Positions 19,466 to 31,450 are shown, numbered from the stretch's first letter. The stretch: DNA of 64,000 nucleotides from Cepaea nemoralis (GCA_014155875.1 JACEFZ010004181.1:248001-312000), one strand, 5' to 3'. Numbers and translations are program-made. Notes: a model not told the origin generated them from the letters alone.

Positions 19466-22035
19466 GCAGAGGGTCCACATCTTGAGAGGCTGATTCAGCT
19501 GGGAGTGACCAGAGGGTCCATTGAGAGGCTGATTAAGCAGGGAGTGAGTGGAGAATCCACATCTTGAGAGGCTGATTCAGCAGGGCGTGAGTGGAGGATC
19601 CACATCTTGAGAGGCTGATTCAGAGGGGAGTGAATGGAGGATGCACATCTTGAGAGGCTGATTCAGTGGGGAGTGAATGGAGGATCCACATCTTGAGAGG
19701 CTGATTCAGTGGGGAGTGAGTGGAGGATCCACATCTTGAGAGGCTGATTCAGAGGGGAGTGAATGGAGGATCCACATCTTGAGAGGCTGATTCAGTAGGA
19801 AGTGAGCAGAGAGTCCACATCTTGAGAGGCTGATTCAGTGGGGAGTGAGTGGAGGATCCACATCTTGAGAGGCTGATTCAGTGGGAAGTGAGTGGAGGAT
19901 CCACATCTTGAGAGGCTGATTCAGTGGGAAGTGAGCGGAGGGTCCACATCTTGAGAGGCTGATTCAGTGGGGAGTGAATGGAGGATCCACATCTTGAGAG
20001 GCTGATTCAGTGGGGAGTGAATGGAGGATCCACATCTTGAGAGGCTGATTCAGTGGGAAGTGAATGGAGGATCCACATCTTGAGAGGCTGATTCAGTGGG
20101 GAGTGAATGGAGGATCCACATCTTGAGAGGCTGATTCAGTGGGGAGTGAATGGAGGATCCACATCTTGAGAGGCTGATTCAGTGGGGAGTGAATGGAGGA
20201 TCCACATCTTGAGAGGCTGATTCAGTGGGAAGTGAATTGAGGATCCACATCTTGAGAGGCTGATTCAGTGGGAAGTGAGTGGAGGATCCACATCTTGAGA
20301 AGCTGATTCAGTGGGGAGTGAATGGAGGATCCACATCTTGAGAGGCTGATTCAGTGGGAAGTGAATGGAGGATCCACATCTTGAGAGGCTGATTCAGTGG
20401 GGAGTGAATGGAGGATCCACATCTTGAGAGGCTGATTCAGTGGGGAGTGAATGGAGGATCCACATCTTGAGAGGCTGATTCAGTGGGGAGTGAATGGAGG
20501 ATCCACATCTTGAGAGGCTGATTCAGTGGGAAGTGAGCAGAGAGTCCACATCTTGAGAGGCTGATTCAGTAGGAAGTGAGTGGAGGATCCACATCTTGAG
20601 AGGCTGATTCAGTGGGGAGTGAATGGAGGATCCACATCTTGAGAGGCTGATTCAGTGGGGAGTGAATGGAGGATCCACATCTTGAGAGGCTGATTCAGTG
20701 GGAAGTGAGCAGAGAGTCCACATCTTGAGAGGCTGATTCAGTAGGAAGTGAGCGGAGGGTCCACATCTTGAGAGGCTGATTCAGTGGGGAGTGAGCAGAG
20801 AGTCCACATCTTGAGAGGCTGATTCAGTGGGGAGTGAGCAGAGAGTCCACATCTTGAGAGGCTGATTCAATGGGGAGTGAATGGAGGATCCACATCTTGA
20901 GAGGCTGATTCAGTGGGGAGTGAGCAGAGAGTCCACATCTTGAGAGGCTGATTCAGTGGGAAGTGAGCAGAGAGTCCACATCTTGAGAGGCTGATTCAGT
21001 GGGGAGTGAATGGAGGATCCACATCTTGAGAGGCTGATTCAGTGGGGAGTGAATGGAGGATCCACATCTTGAGAGGCTGATTCAGTGGGGAGTGAATGGA
21101 GGATCCACATCTTGAGAGGCTGATTCAGTAGGAAGTGAGCAGAGAGTCCACATCTTGAGAGGCTGATTCAGTGGGGAGTGAGCAGAGAGTCCACATCTTG
21201 AGAGGCTGATTCAGTGGGAAGTGAGCAGAGAGTCCACATCTTGAGAGGCTGATTCAGTAGGAAGTGAGTGGAGGATCCACATCTTGAGAGGCTGATTCAG
21301 TGGGGAGTGAATGGAGGATCCACATCTTGAGAGGCTGATTCAGTAGGAAGTGAGCGGAGGGTCCACATCTTGAGAGGCTGATTCAGTGGGGAGTAAGCGG
21401 GCAATCCACATCTTGAGAGGCTAATTCAGTGGGGAATGAGCAGAAGGTCCATTGAGAGGCTGATTCAGTGGGAAGTGAGCTGAGGGTCCACATCTTGAGA
21501 GGCTGATTCAGTAGGAAGTGAGCAGAGGATCCACATTTTATTTTAAGAGGCTGATTCATTGGGATGCGAGCAGAGGATCCACATCTTGAGAGGCCGGTTC
21601 TGCAGGGAGTGAGAGGAGGATCCACATCTTGAGAGGTTGGTTCAGTGGGGATGAGAGGAGGATCCACATCTTGAGAGGCTGATTCATTGGGGAATGAGTA
21701 GAGGGTCCATTGAGAGGCTGATTCAGTGGGGAGTGAGCGGTGGGTCCACAATTTGAGAGGCTGAGTCAGTGGGGAGTGAGCGGAGGATCTACATCTTGAG
21801 AGGCTGGCTCAGTGGGGAGTTAGCGGAGGGTCCACATCTTGAGAGGCTGGTTCATTGGGGAGTGAGCAGAGGGTCCACATCTTGAGAGGCTGTTTCAGCA
21901 GGGAATGAGCGAGGGATCCACATCTTGAAAGGTTGGTTCAGCGGGGAGTGAGAGGAGGATCCATTGAGAGGCTGATTCAGTGGGGAGTGAGAGGAGGATC
22001 CATTGAGAGGCTGGTTAAGCGCAGAGTGAGCAGAG
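19466..22035. repeat. 2.6-kb minisatellite, 43-bp unit, about 59 copies
   Basis: The unit is gaggctgattcagtggggag plus tgaatggaggatccacatct plus tga. The central copies (about 19700-21400) are almost identical. The 3' end is diverged and includes shortened units lacking cacatctt (about 21440, 21710, 21960). Since 43 is not a multiple of 3 the frame rotates, and the one longish - strand frame (21383-21751) is incidental. The first copy lies in LINE coding sequence. Confidence 0.97.
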
Positions 22036-22434
22036 GATCTGGGCGATACTCAAAACCTAGGGGAAAATGCAGGTGAATGTTTAATCAAGCTGCCGCTGGT
22101 ACCATCAGAATGGGAACTGTTCGTTAGCTACTGGAAAAGGGTACAGAGCACTTTGGGAATGTCCCAAGGGTGGTAACGTTGATTCTTGAACTCCTACTCA
22201 TACATTCAGATCTACCTCCACCTAAATCGTAGCCTTGCAGGTCCTGACTCCCAGAAAAGGGACATAACTGACAGTTTTTCTTAAAATTCACATTATGTTC
22301 TTCGCATCCATTATGTTAAGTTGTTAATTTTCAAGTCTGGTGCTCTGTATTGTCTAGAATGATTTCTACAATGACAGTAAACATTGTTTGATGTGCAATC
22401 TGGCAAGGCATCCAAGTGAAACTGAATCAGGCTG

Positions 22435-22662
22435 GTATAGAGTTTCAGAACCCAAAACATAACCCTACGCTAGTAAAGGCTGTTAAAACCCCAAAACGTG
22501 ATCTAATTCTGGTATAGATTTTCAAAGCTCCAACACATAATCCCATTCTGGTATAGATTTTCACAGCTCCAAAACATAATCCCATTCTGATATTGATTTT
22601 CAAATCTCTTAAACGTAATCCCATTCTGGTATAGATTTTCATAGCTCCAAAACATAATCTCA
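22435..22662. repeat. 39-bp tandem repeat, about 5.5 copies
   Basis: The phrase tctggtatagattttca recurs at exact 39-base steps (ggtatag at 22511, 22550, gatattg at 22589, ggtatag at 22628). A unit of 13 codons keeps one - strand frame open (KIYTRMGLCFGAL type). There is no start or splice context. Confidence 0.93.
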
Positions 22663-22675
22663 GCCACCTGCAGCA

Positions 22676-22870
22676 AATTACTCAGTCAGTCGTAGTTCCA
22701 ACTTTACAGCAACAGGTCATCCCCATTATGCTCCGTTCCTGTGCCAGTGAATATCACATAAAATGCTCCTCACTGCCCCATGTGAAAAGTGGAAAAGACA
22801 GGAGTCTCGACAACCAACAACCCGCACAGGTACACTGTGCAGAATGTCATTAAGAACTTAGTGAATGTGT
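22676..22870 (-). repeat. Dispersed repeat family C, 3' portion
   Basis: Matches 34370-34520 closely: cgtagttccaactttacagc, ccccattatgctccgttcct, gtgccagtgaatatcacata, gtgaaaagtggaaaagaca, ggagtctcgacaa. Orientation follows the tail of the 34-kb copy. Bases 22871-24075 are AT-rich and hold nothing I recognise. Confidence 0.85.
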
Positions 22871-24077
22871 TAAACCACTCCTAGTCCCTTAGGATTAGAA
22901 TAGCAAACAGAATATTTGTAAACAAGTTAAAAACAAATATGTGCATTCAACTATATCATCCAAACCACCTTTACTACCCCACTGCACTTAATTGACCTTG
23001 ACAATTTCAGATACATTACATGAATGTTCAATTTGCATTTGCACACTTAACTTGTACTGCACTTTTCACTTCCTGTAGATCGCACCAGATTGTTCCTTGG
23101 CAGCCACACAATGCATGTGTTTAGAAAACAGTTAGCTCCCATATATCATTATCAGTATTTTCTTTATCAACACCAAATTAAAACCATCTTAGTTCAGCAT
23201 GCGTTGAATTCTTCCCCCCTGAATTTGCCTCTTGTCATGAAGGACTGGAACCAAAATATGTAAACACATTTTGTCTTGAATTATACATTTTGCTTTTAAA
23301 TCTCTTATTCCATTTTGATCCCCTTTTTTAAAGTTATGTTATTTTAAATTTTCTTTTGTAAACCATTTAGTTCTGTTCTTTTAATTGGAGACACCAATCT
23401 TATGCATGTTTATCTACTATATATTTGTATGTTTTCATGTATAAATTAGTATTCTTAGTTTATCCTGTATATACAGTAGCTCAGAGTGAATAGAATCATG
23501 CTTTTGCATTGGGTGAATTTTTTTTTTGGCTACAGCTATAATGAAGCAGAGAACAATTCACATATCCTAGATTTTCCTACCCTAAATAATGTAATCTTTA
23601 CTGATTTTCATGCAGGATTACCATATATTGTATTGATGCCATGCATAGTATCCATATATACTTTCTAGTTGTCCTTGTAGTTTTTTTTTTTCCATTTTGA
23701 ATAACCATTTACATTTCCGTATGACTTGCCAACTAAGGCAATAACTACTATCATTTAAGATCACCAGACATTTCTGCAAATATTTAAATTTCTTGAAACG
23801 CATGATGATAATTTAGCTAGTTATGGAATGCTGAAATTATTATTTATGATTGGCTGAAGAAACAACAGCAAAAAAAAAAAAACCTTCTTCCAAATATGAC
23901 CTGCTGTAGCCAGTTTCTCATAATTTCTTTAGATTTTTTGTGCAATTAAAAATAGATGGATATATATTCTGTTTTTATTTATAGAATTATAAATGCTGTC
24001 ATTCAAATATTTAGAAATTAGAAGTGACAATCAGAACAAGAATAGCCTTGGTAAAGATAGCTTTTTTGTACAATGGA

Positions 24078-24312
24078 CTATCTTTTATCCTTTATAGGAC
24101 ATCACAGTCGACTACAGCATTTTTTAACTGTGTTTTCTTGGCAAGTTTACGTTCAGTAGTTTTCTATTGCTTTCTACACGATCGGCACCAATACCATTGT
24201 ATGAAAACCAGCACAGGTGGTCTGCTTCCAAATCGCCTGCAGCTATGTTTTTGACGCAGTACGCAGGATTGGAAATTATGTTTGCAACCCCTTCACCATA
24301 GGACGTCAAAAT
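24078..24312 (-). mobile_element. SINE family A copy
   Basis: Reverse-complement landmarks: atcctttataggacatcaca, tttcttggcaagtttacgtt, tctattgctttctacacg, ggtctgcttccaaatcgcct, ggaaattatgtttgcaaccc. Confidence 0.85.
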
Positions 24313-24359
24313 TGACTATACGGACAATAAATAGCTGTTACTTGCAGTGTGAAAAAAAA

Positions 24360-24620
24360 GTGCTGTAAAGAAATTATACTGCTGTATGCTTGTGAGACCT
24401 GGGCAGTAGCAAATAAGCTGAGAAACACTCTTATATAAACATAGATGTGGTTTCTGAGAAAGAATATCATGCATGGGCAGAAAAACAAATTAACAGACTT
24501 CCAAGTATCAAGTGAACTGATTAGAGAAATTAGATGTTGATGGTCCAGATTTTGTGGGCACATTATGAGGAGAAATAAACTTGAATACTTAGTGCCAATT
24601 GGCACAACTTGTTAGAAAAA
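24360..24620 (+). mobile_element. Degraded RTE-like LINE C-terminal fragment
   Basis: Landmarks: tgtatgcttgtgagacctgg (LLYACETWA-like), atgtggtttctgagaaag (MWFLRK), gggcacattatgaggagaaa (GHIMRRN) and cttgaatacttagtgcc. Several frame breaks. Confidence 0.75.
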
Positions 24621-24639
24621 GAATATGAGGTATGCCAAA

Positions 24640-24862
24640 GTAGTAGGTTCAAGCCCTACACAGGTCAGCTAGACGAAAATGTTGACTTCTCTCCCTTAAC
24701 TTGGAGGTGTAAATTACAAGTACCCTAGAAGTTGGAGTGGGTTCGCCTGATGTCGAGGGACACATTGTAATAGGGAAAGCTAATCCACATGCAAAAATCA
24801 GTTCAATGTTCTAGATGTAGTATGAGTAAGTTTGAGTTCAAAGCGAGCGATTGTAAAAAAAA
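24640..24862 (+). mobile_element. SINE family B copy
   Basis: Box B-like gtaggttcaagccctacac, then gtaaattacaagtaccctag, agttggagtgggttcgcctg, gggaaagctaatccacatgc and the end gagttcaaagcgagcg. Bases 24870-25571 are AT-rich intron in which I see nothing. Confidence 0.9.
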
Positions 24863-25571
24863 AAATGAACAAAGCAAGAGACTATTATCTAAATGGTTTA
24901 GCCAAATTGTGTAATCGGGACAAGAACACAGACCTGAAACATGATAATAATTCTATAAATGTTCTTGTTAAATAGATCTAGTTGTATATATTACAGTAGT
25001 TTTAGTTTTGGTTTATAGTGTTTTTGTATAATTTAATTTTATCATCTTTAATTATAAATAGGCATAGGTTTTTTTTCCTATTATCCTGGGTATAGTTTTT
25101 AATAATCCCTTTATAACTGTAAAGCATCAGAATAGTTTTTTTTTAAAAATGGAAATAATTGAGCTTTAAAGGTTTACAGTCTATGAAAATTTAAAGAAAA
25201 TTAAGTCCTGTAACAAAAATGAAAAACATTCCTTGTCATTTAAGTGTTAATACATTTTGAATGCTGCTTAATAGTTGATTGAAGCGAATCTTCAAATTTA
25301 GTGGCTTAGCAACCAAACATTCAGAGACAGAGTTGAAATAAAGTTACGATGTAAAACTTGCCATAAAACACTGCAACATATTTATAGTAAATTTGTAAAT
25401 ATTTTCACCAAGTTTAGATTATTCTAAATGAAAAAATATATCAATGATAAACATTGATTGGGTACCTAAAGTAGGATGGAAAGGTTAATTAAAGGAATAG
25501 TACTTGCTGTTTATTCATTGTGTTTAAAAATCAATTGTTGGTTAAGGTGTGTTTTATCTTTGGTATGCCAG

Positions 25572-25731
25572 GCTGGCTTCAATGCAGGAGATCAGGTTCA
25601 TTATTTTGAGATTGAAGGTGCTGGCACAGGATCTGTTATAAATCTCACAGAGATTTCAAATGTGGGAATACCTGGAAAGTGGATATTTCGCATTGATTCC
25701 ACAGAAATTCAAGACGTTTGTTCCCAATCAG
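25572..25731 (+). CDS. Exon 4: end of NIDO domain
   Basis: Acceptor tttggtatgccag, donor CAG|GTGGGT. The exon is 160 bases, enters in phase 0 and leaves in phase 1, residues 147-199. It encodes AGFNAGDQVHYFEIEGAGT, then NLTEISNVGIPGKWIFRIDS. The pattern AGFnaGd..y..i.gs.t..v.nl...sNv..pG.w.FriD is the diagnostic NIDO C-terminus. One sequon (NLT). The end TEIQDVCSQS leads into the Ig-like region of exon 5. Confidence 0.95.
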
Positions 25732-25794
25732 GTGGGTAGTGTATGGAATGTGTGGTATTGTTAACTGATTATACTAGTTGTTGAGCAGTTATGT

Positions 25795-26580
25795 GGGAGC
25801 TGCTGAGATGTGGTTTTATAGAAGAATGATGAGAACATCATGGATGGATAGATGTTTTGTTTTAGTTTAGTTTGTTTAGTCGACAGATCAACAGCACACA
25901 GGTGTAACCCATAAGTACTCCGTTCTACTCCTAACTCAAGCCTGAGTCTGTTGAATGTCAGCTCAGTGCACGAACTCAGCAGCACAGGCGAGGATCCTTA
26001 AATACTTTGGGTATATTTTTAACTCTAAATTTTGCCCGGGCAGCACTGTTAGGCTACTCTTTTTTTATTTCCAACTGCCATTGGATTTTTTATGTGTGCA
26101 GCAATACACATGATCTCACTACCCAGAAACCATGGGAAATTTTGTTACTAGAAGTCCATGTAATCCCGACCCTCATTGGGGCTTGAACCCGGGACCTCCA
26201 GCACTCGAGGTGGACACCATACCTCGAGACCACTCAGCCCCCCTCATGGATGGATAGAAAGAGCAATGAAGATATCTTGAAAGAAGTTAACTCACAAAGA
26301 GAGCTGGATACTCACATGAGATAAAGACAGTTCAAATTATTTGAGCATGTCATGAAAAAGGGCAAGTTGGAGTATGTTGTCACTATGGAAAAGTTGGAGG
26401 GAAGTAGAGGCAGGAGGAGACTCAGAGAGAAGATGCTGGACAGTTCCACATGGCATGAAGGACATCAGTATCAGAAATGACTGGCAGTACACAAGACAGA
26501 AGGTTGTGGGAAGCCATCGCCAGTACCATATGTCATGGACTATAAGAAGAACAAACATAGTGACTGGTACTGTGGCTTGT
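25795..26580 (+). mobile_element. RTE-like LINE fragment interrupted by a SINE
   Basis: The left part 25795-25852 reads gctgctgagatgtggttt and tagaagaatgatgagaac (WFYRRMMRT). After the SINE it resumes at 26259 with gagcaatgaagatatcttga and gagcatgtcatgaaaaa (EHVMKK), then gtagaggcaggaggagac (GRGRRRL). The two halves are contiguous once the SINE and one TSD copy are removed. Confidence 0.8.
25853..26243 (-). mobile_element. SINE family X, 391 bp, 15-bp TSD
   Basis: On the - strand the head reads gggggctgagtggtctcgag (box A-like) and cccgggttcaagccccaatg (box B GGTTCAAGCCC), the layout of a class-II tRNA. The 3' end is an irregular (CTAAA)n tail. The flanking duplication tcatggatggataga lies at 25838-25852 and 26244-26258. 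A second copy is at 39835-40225. Confidence 0.93.
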
Positions 26581-26999
26581 TAACTCGACAGTCTCAACTT
26601 AACCCCCAGATAATGTGTTTATCTGGCCACTCCATGGTCAACCTAACCTTCTAAAGTTGGTAACAAACACTTCTTTGACAAATTTATAAGAAGATTTAAA
26701 TGAAACTGATCACTCAACCTGATAACTATATTAATATATGTATTATTCCATAACTTCACAACACTAGAAATAATGTTCGTGAGATTATTTTGTCTTTTTT
26801 TATGTAATGATGGTTTCTTCTTTCATCTTTGCAGTCAGAATTCCACATTAATGTCCCTACTAAAAGCATTAATTAGCTGTCTGCTTAAGTGTGTTTATTC
26901 CACCCTGTTTTATGCACCTATTAACTGCAGACATCCAATTTCAGTTAGCATTTTCTAAGGCCTTTCCTATCCTTTCAGTAGAATTATCTAGATTTCCCT

Positions 27000-27200
27000 A
27001 TAAGGCAGCAGCCATGTGTCAGGTTAAAGGTCAAAGGCAAGAGGACTGACTTCATTTCACTGGTTTTTATCCCATCTGGCTTAGTCTCTCTCTCTGCAAA
27101 ATGGCAAGTCACCTGCCGAGAGCATCACATAAAGCACACTCCATAGTTCCAGTGAAGGTGGACACATAGAATGATACAGTCCGAAAATATGCTGTGTATC
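27000..27200. repeat. Dispersed repeat related to family C interior
   Basis: Shares ggtttttatcccatctggct, cataaagcacactccatagt and tccagtgaa with 37880-38010 and 47375-47505. Class unknown. Bases 26590-27000 show no clear feature. Confidence 0.6.
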
Positions 27201-27214
27201 GCAGAGGGGTCTTT

Positions 27215-27395
27215 GAGCCTGAGGAATTAAGGCCACCTGGCTAGTGCAGTCGCCGCGAACTGTGCAGGTTAGGATTTTCCTTTTGCTCCCGACAGAAAAA
27301 AAATCCTACACTTTACCGAGGGATAGAACCCGGGTCTCCCAAAGGAGAGTCCTGGCGTTCTAGCCACTCGGCCAACCACTCCTCAGCCACAATCT
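27215..27395 (-). mobile_element. SINE family Y copy
   Basis: On the - strand: gtggttggccgagtggctag (box A TGGCCGAGTGG), ggagacccgggttctatccc (box B), then ctgtcgggagcaaaaggaaa and gccaggtggcc. The tRNA part resembles a class-II tRNA. A shorter copy is at 39080-39215. Bases 27395-28220 hold nothing I recognise. Confidence 0.85.
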
Positions 27396-28224
27396 TGTTG
27401 AATGGAAATACTCTTGGTTTAATATATACTTCAGTTTTGACAGTTTACGTAGACCATTGGATTTTATAGTCCACATTTCCACTGACCAGTTTTGTATGGA
27501 TATTCTTCTTCACATACCTTCCGATATCAACATGAATATATCCAAAGTAAGCTTCCTGGCCAACATGGTGGATAGTCAGTTGGGCTGGTAAGACCTTGGA
27601 GACTTGATTGTCTCCAGGAAAGGTTTATTAGTGCACTTTCTCAATTTGGACTTGGGGGGCCCGGTTTCTTTACCCAGCTACTGAGTTGAGTGCTAGGTGT
27701 GACACTGTGAGCTGTTAATTTCATTTGAAATGTTTTTCACTTGGGTTAGCGGTGACTGTGGTGAAATGCAGATTCAGGAAATGGCTAGTTTTCTGGCATT
27801 CTGGGCTGCTGTCTTATGCGATAATGCATGTGCAGGCTGCTTGTCTTTGTCAGACAGATGTCTTGTGGACATTGAACTGCAAATTCAGGTGAAGAATGGC
27901 CGATTGTCGGTGCTCTGCTGATTTGGCTTGTTGAAATTACTGTTTCTTTTACGAGTTCTCATGGGACAAAGATGGGCATTTTGTGTGGTTTTTTTGTTGA
28001 AACAGGAATGGAGCAGTTATGGACAACACTGCTGTGAAGTTGGAACTGTACTACTACTACAATATATCCAAAGAAAGCTGCAATCTACTTGAGCTTCTTG
28101 ACATCTCCATAGAGTTTGTCTCTGTTTTGCACATGTTGGACACTTATGCAACAAATGTTTAGCTTTCATTTTACCAGTTCGAATCAACATTCATCAGTAT
28201 CTCCTATCTTTAGTTTAGTAAATG

Positions 28225-28510
28225 TGTGGTTTTTCAGCCTGTTGTGTCCTATGGATGTGAATGTTGGAAAATAAGTATTGAAATGATGAGGAAATTTGAG
28301 GCAATATAGATGTGGTTTTGAAATCAATGTTGAAAAAAAAAAACATGAACAGAGTATAAAACAAGTGCTGAGATATTGACAGCTGCAGACAATAATACAT
28401 CATTCATCAGAACTATGTGGGATTAACACAGAAACTTATGGGACATATCAGCAGAAGAGTTGGAATAGAAAAATTAAACTTGTGCATGAAAATACTATGG
28501 CAAGAGAAGG
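28225..28510 (+). mobile_element. Degraded RTE-like LINE C-terminal fragment
   Basis: Landmarks: cctatggatgtgaatgttgg (YGCECW), tagatgtggttttgaaatca (MWF), then decayed sequence to gaaagatgtttacgg. Many frame breaks. Confidence 0.6.
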
Positions 28511-28539
28511 CAAAGAAAGATGTTTACGGAAAGCTTAAA

Positions 28540-28800
28540 CACCTGAGCAAAAAATAATCATATAAGCAACATATTCTTGCAGCAGGTCCTTGACAAAATG
28601 TTGCTGTCCTCACAACCCACCAACAACCTTTTTCCATGTTGTCTGCCTCAAGTGCCCTCATGTTCAGTGTGTCTGCAATGTGTCCATCTTCATGCTGTTC
28701 TTTCAGCAACATTGCCTTCCATCATTGTTCTTTCCAAGCCACCATAATGTTTAATATGACCAAAGCAACATCTTCTTTTGTCCTACATCTTTTGCAGTGA
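28540..28800 (-). mobile_element. LINE C-terminal fragment
   Basis: Colinear with 33413-33640. The - strand reading at 33.5 kb is KYFGHIKNDSGLARTVMEG; here the matching segment is decayed (catgctgttctttcagcaac, ttccaagccaccataatgtt, atatgaccaaagcaac). Confidence 0.65.
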
Positions 28801-28844
28801 AGCTTGGCAGATGTAATTTTCTGTGTTTCGCTAATCAGTTATCA

Positions 28845-29260
28845 GTTATCAGTTATCAGTTGGGGTATCTTCATTGCACTCCGGACATGTCCATAGGAGC
28901 TCAGATCCTCCCCCCAGCATATGCATCAGCGTCCGGTGGCTAATAGTGCCAGTTCTGTGTTGGTTGACGAGGCGCTTTGTTTTCCCGATGTACCTCTCGC
29001 GTCTGGCTGTGCCGATTCTTACTCCCAAGTCTTTCATCCTGGACAGCGATGTGGAATCACTGACGTCAAAGTCCTCTGTTCTCGCCATATCTTTGAGGAC
29101 GTTAATAACATCGGCACGATCCATGGGCTGGCCATCTACAGGAGGTGCAGAGCCAGCCAGTTTATCAGCTCGTTCATTTCCCTCGACTCCTGCATGTTCT
29201 GGGACGAAGATGAAGGTGACTTTACGGACAACAGACTTCCGCAGCGACTCAGTCCACTGT
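28845..29260 (-). mobile_element. RNase H-type LINE, RNase H end and CPEC tail
   Basis: The - strand frames read FVPEHAGVEGNERADKLAGS (with a frame shift), then MDRADVINVLKDMARTEDFD, TGTISHRTLMHMLGGGSELL and WTCPECNEDT. This is the same layout as the C-terminus of the 40965-45025 LINE (TGTISVGTLHWLLRMGTERL, WECPEC) but a diverged family. 5'-truncated. Confidence 0.88.
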
Positions 29261-29264
29261 CTGT

Positions 29265-29410
29265 GTACAGTTTCGCTAATCTTGTTGCTTTAACTAACAC
29301 CATACTTGATTTATTCAATATCTCTTTTACTCCATCTAGCCAACTCCTCCTGGGTCGTCCTCTCGCCTTGTATCCCGATGTTCTCATGCTGAATGTTCTA
29401 TCCACTGATT
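29265..29410 (-). mobile_element. RTE-like LINE, short C-terminal fragment
   Basis: The - strand reads MDRTFSMRTSGYKARGRPRR, SWLDGVKEIL and LVKATRLAKL, a C-terminal GRPR..WLDG block without RT motifs. Bases 29410-30145 hold nothing I recognise. Confidence 0.7.
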
Positions 29411-30146
29411 AATACTGTTCCATTTTAATGAAGTGTCTGAATTATTTACTTCTTTGGTATTCTATAAAGTCAGTATAGGTGCTGTGCATACACTTGTTCT
29501 TAGCTTCTCATTTATCTCTCTAACTCTTCTTGTTTTTACCAGCTGCGTTTCCTATCCATCTTATCTCACACAATGTTATTTTACGCTGTGTGTTTCTAGG
29601 ATTGTCTATATCTGGCACTGATAAACACAGCATTTGGATGAATAAAGTATCTATCAGCTTATTTTTAAAAAATGCACGTTCATATTTAGATTTCTCTGCA
29701 TAGGTGATATTTGATGATTGGTGTTGTTTGCTGAAAGCAACACCAACAACATTAAAATATCAGACAACTGAAAGAATTGGAGAGTCGTATCCGTCAGTGT
29801 CTACTTCAGACTATGCACCTTAAGAAGAAGGATATTAAGTTTGAGGACAACACTGCAAACTTCAAGGCCACGTGTATCGCAAGTTCAGAATGGAAACAAG
29901 TAATGAAAACGTTTGTAAATGATTTGAGAGGAGGTTGGAGTATATTTTACCGGAGGGTGATCTATACAGACGAGAAATGAAATAAGTTTAGATGCAATAA
30001 AGAAAAGAAGAAACAATGTCATACCTGTCTCTGTAGGTGATCTGCACAAGGATTGTGTGTTGGCAGGCAACCACTCTAATCACTATGCTATAATGGCCAT
30101 GGTATTACCTTTTAGTATTTTAAAATATATATTTAAGTATGTGTTT

Positions 30147-31135
30147 GTTTGAATAGTGAAGTCACAAACAATAGGTCACACAATTTATTGCATGGTATAT
30201 TTTGCTGCATCTCATCAGGGGCACACTACAGAAGACAAACATAAGCTGAAGCAAACAATGAATCTTTACAGTTGAAATACTCAACTTACATATTACCATG
30301 GTAGACATGCTAGTTTAAACTACCATGATAAAATGTGTGTTGTGTATAGTCAAATTAAAACTACAATGGTAATATGTGAGTTGTGTATATAGTAAATTTT
30401 AAACTACCATGGTAATATGTGTGTTGTGTATATAATCAGTTTAAAACTACCAAGGTAATAAGTGTATTGTGTATATAGTCACTTTAAAACAACCAAGGTA
30501 ATATGTGTGTTGTGTATATCGTCAGTTTAATACTACCATAGTAATATGTGTGTTGTGTATATAGTAAATTTAAAACTACTATGGTAATATGTGTGTTGTG
30601 TATATAGTAAATTTAACACTATTATGGTAATATGTGTGTTGTGTATATAGTCATTTTAAAACTACCATGGTAATATGTGTGTTGTGTATATAGTCAGTGT
30701 AAAACTACCATGGTCGTGTTGGTGTAATCATGGGAGGTTTTTTCTAATAATGTCACGAGTGCGGTCGCACGAGGGTTTGAAGCCTGGGCTCGTCTCCTGC
30801 TAATCCAGGGAAGGACTGGCCACCTCTTCCTCTGTGCCTTCAGGCCTACAAAACGTGATCTTCCTACACATCACAGACCCATTGCTGGTTCCGGCTTTCT
30901 GGGCTAGATTTGTTTGTTTTAAATTGCCATGGCAATATGTGTGCTGTGTATATAGTCAGTGTCAGACTATATTGGTAATATGTGTGTTGTGTATTTTAGC
31001 TATAAGAATTCATTATGTTGCTGAATTCTGTGTTGATTTCTATAGCATGTGACTATCAAGATACAGCAAAATATGCCAGGCCATAAATTGTGCAAACTAT
31101 TGTTTGGATTTTCAGTGTTCAAATTCAAAACAGGA
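30147..31135. mobile_element. Inverted-repeat element with 43-bp minisatellite core (IR family)
   Basis: The left arm, about 30147-30235, and right arm, about 31045-31135, are imperfect inverted repeats of 80-90 bases. For example cacaatttattgcatggtat on the left matches the complement of atgccaggccataaattgtg on the right. Between them are about eleven copies of a 43-base unit (actaccatggtaatatgtgt, gttgtgtatatagtcagttt, aaa). From about 30714 to 30915 the array is broken by a foreign segment with a tRNA-like gagggtttgaagcctggg. I find no coding capacity and no clear TSD. Confidence 0.85.
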
Positions 31136-31186
31136 AAATGTTGTTTTGAACATGTGTTAATAGTCAATGTTTGTGTTTTCTTCTAG

Positions 31187-31450
31187 AATATAGTTTGGTG
31201 TCCTTTCAGCCAGCATTCACCTCGATGCTAAGTGCAGACGCCATCACTGTTAATGGCCTGTGCTTAGACACAAAGGTGTCATCAATAGAGGGCCAGCTGG
31301 AGAGAGTTGGAGGTCCTAAAGAACTGTGTTGCTTCATAGAGGACAATTCTGCCAGGTGCTACTTGCCCCCCTTGCTGCTTACAGGATTTGTAAATATATC
31401 ATTAAATATCGGTGGCAGTGGGTGGAATTACAGTGGAGAATTAGAAATTA
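31187..31450 (+). CDS. Exon 5: Ig/IPT-like region between NIDO and AMOP
   Basis: Acceptor tttgtgttttcttctag, donor TTA|GTAAGT. The exon is 264 bases, phase 1/1, residues 200-287. It encodes EYSLVSFQPAFTSMLSADAI, then TVNGLCLD, then ELCCFIEDNSARCYLPPLLL, then VNISLNIGGSGWNYSGELEI. Four cysteines and the closing pattern (C.lP.ll..G.vnisLn.g...f.gel.I) resemble the E-set/IPT domain found between NIDO and AMOP in Mesh and MUC4 proteins. Two sequons (NIS, NYS). Domain assignment is by position and pattern. Confidence 0.9.

Noticed and set aside
29777..29980. 67-residue + strand frame
   Set aside because: No homology pattern, no splice fit to the gene's phases, and no start context. I see no support for it as coding.
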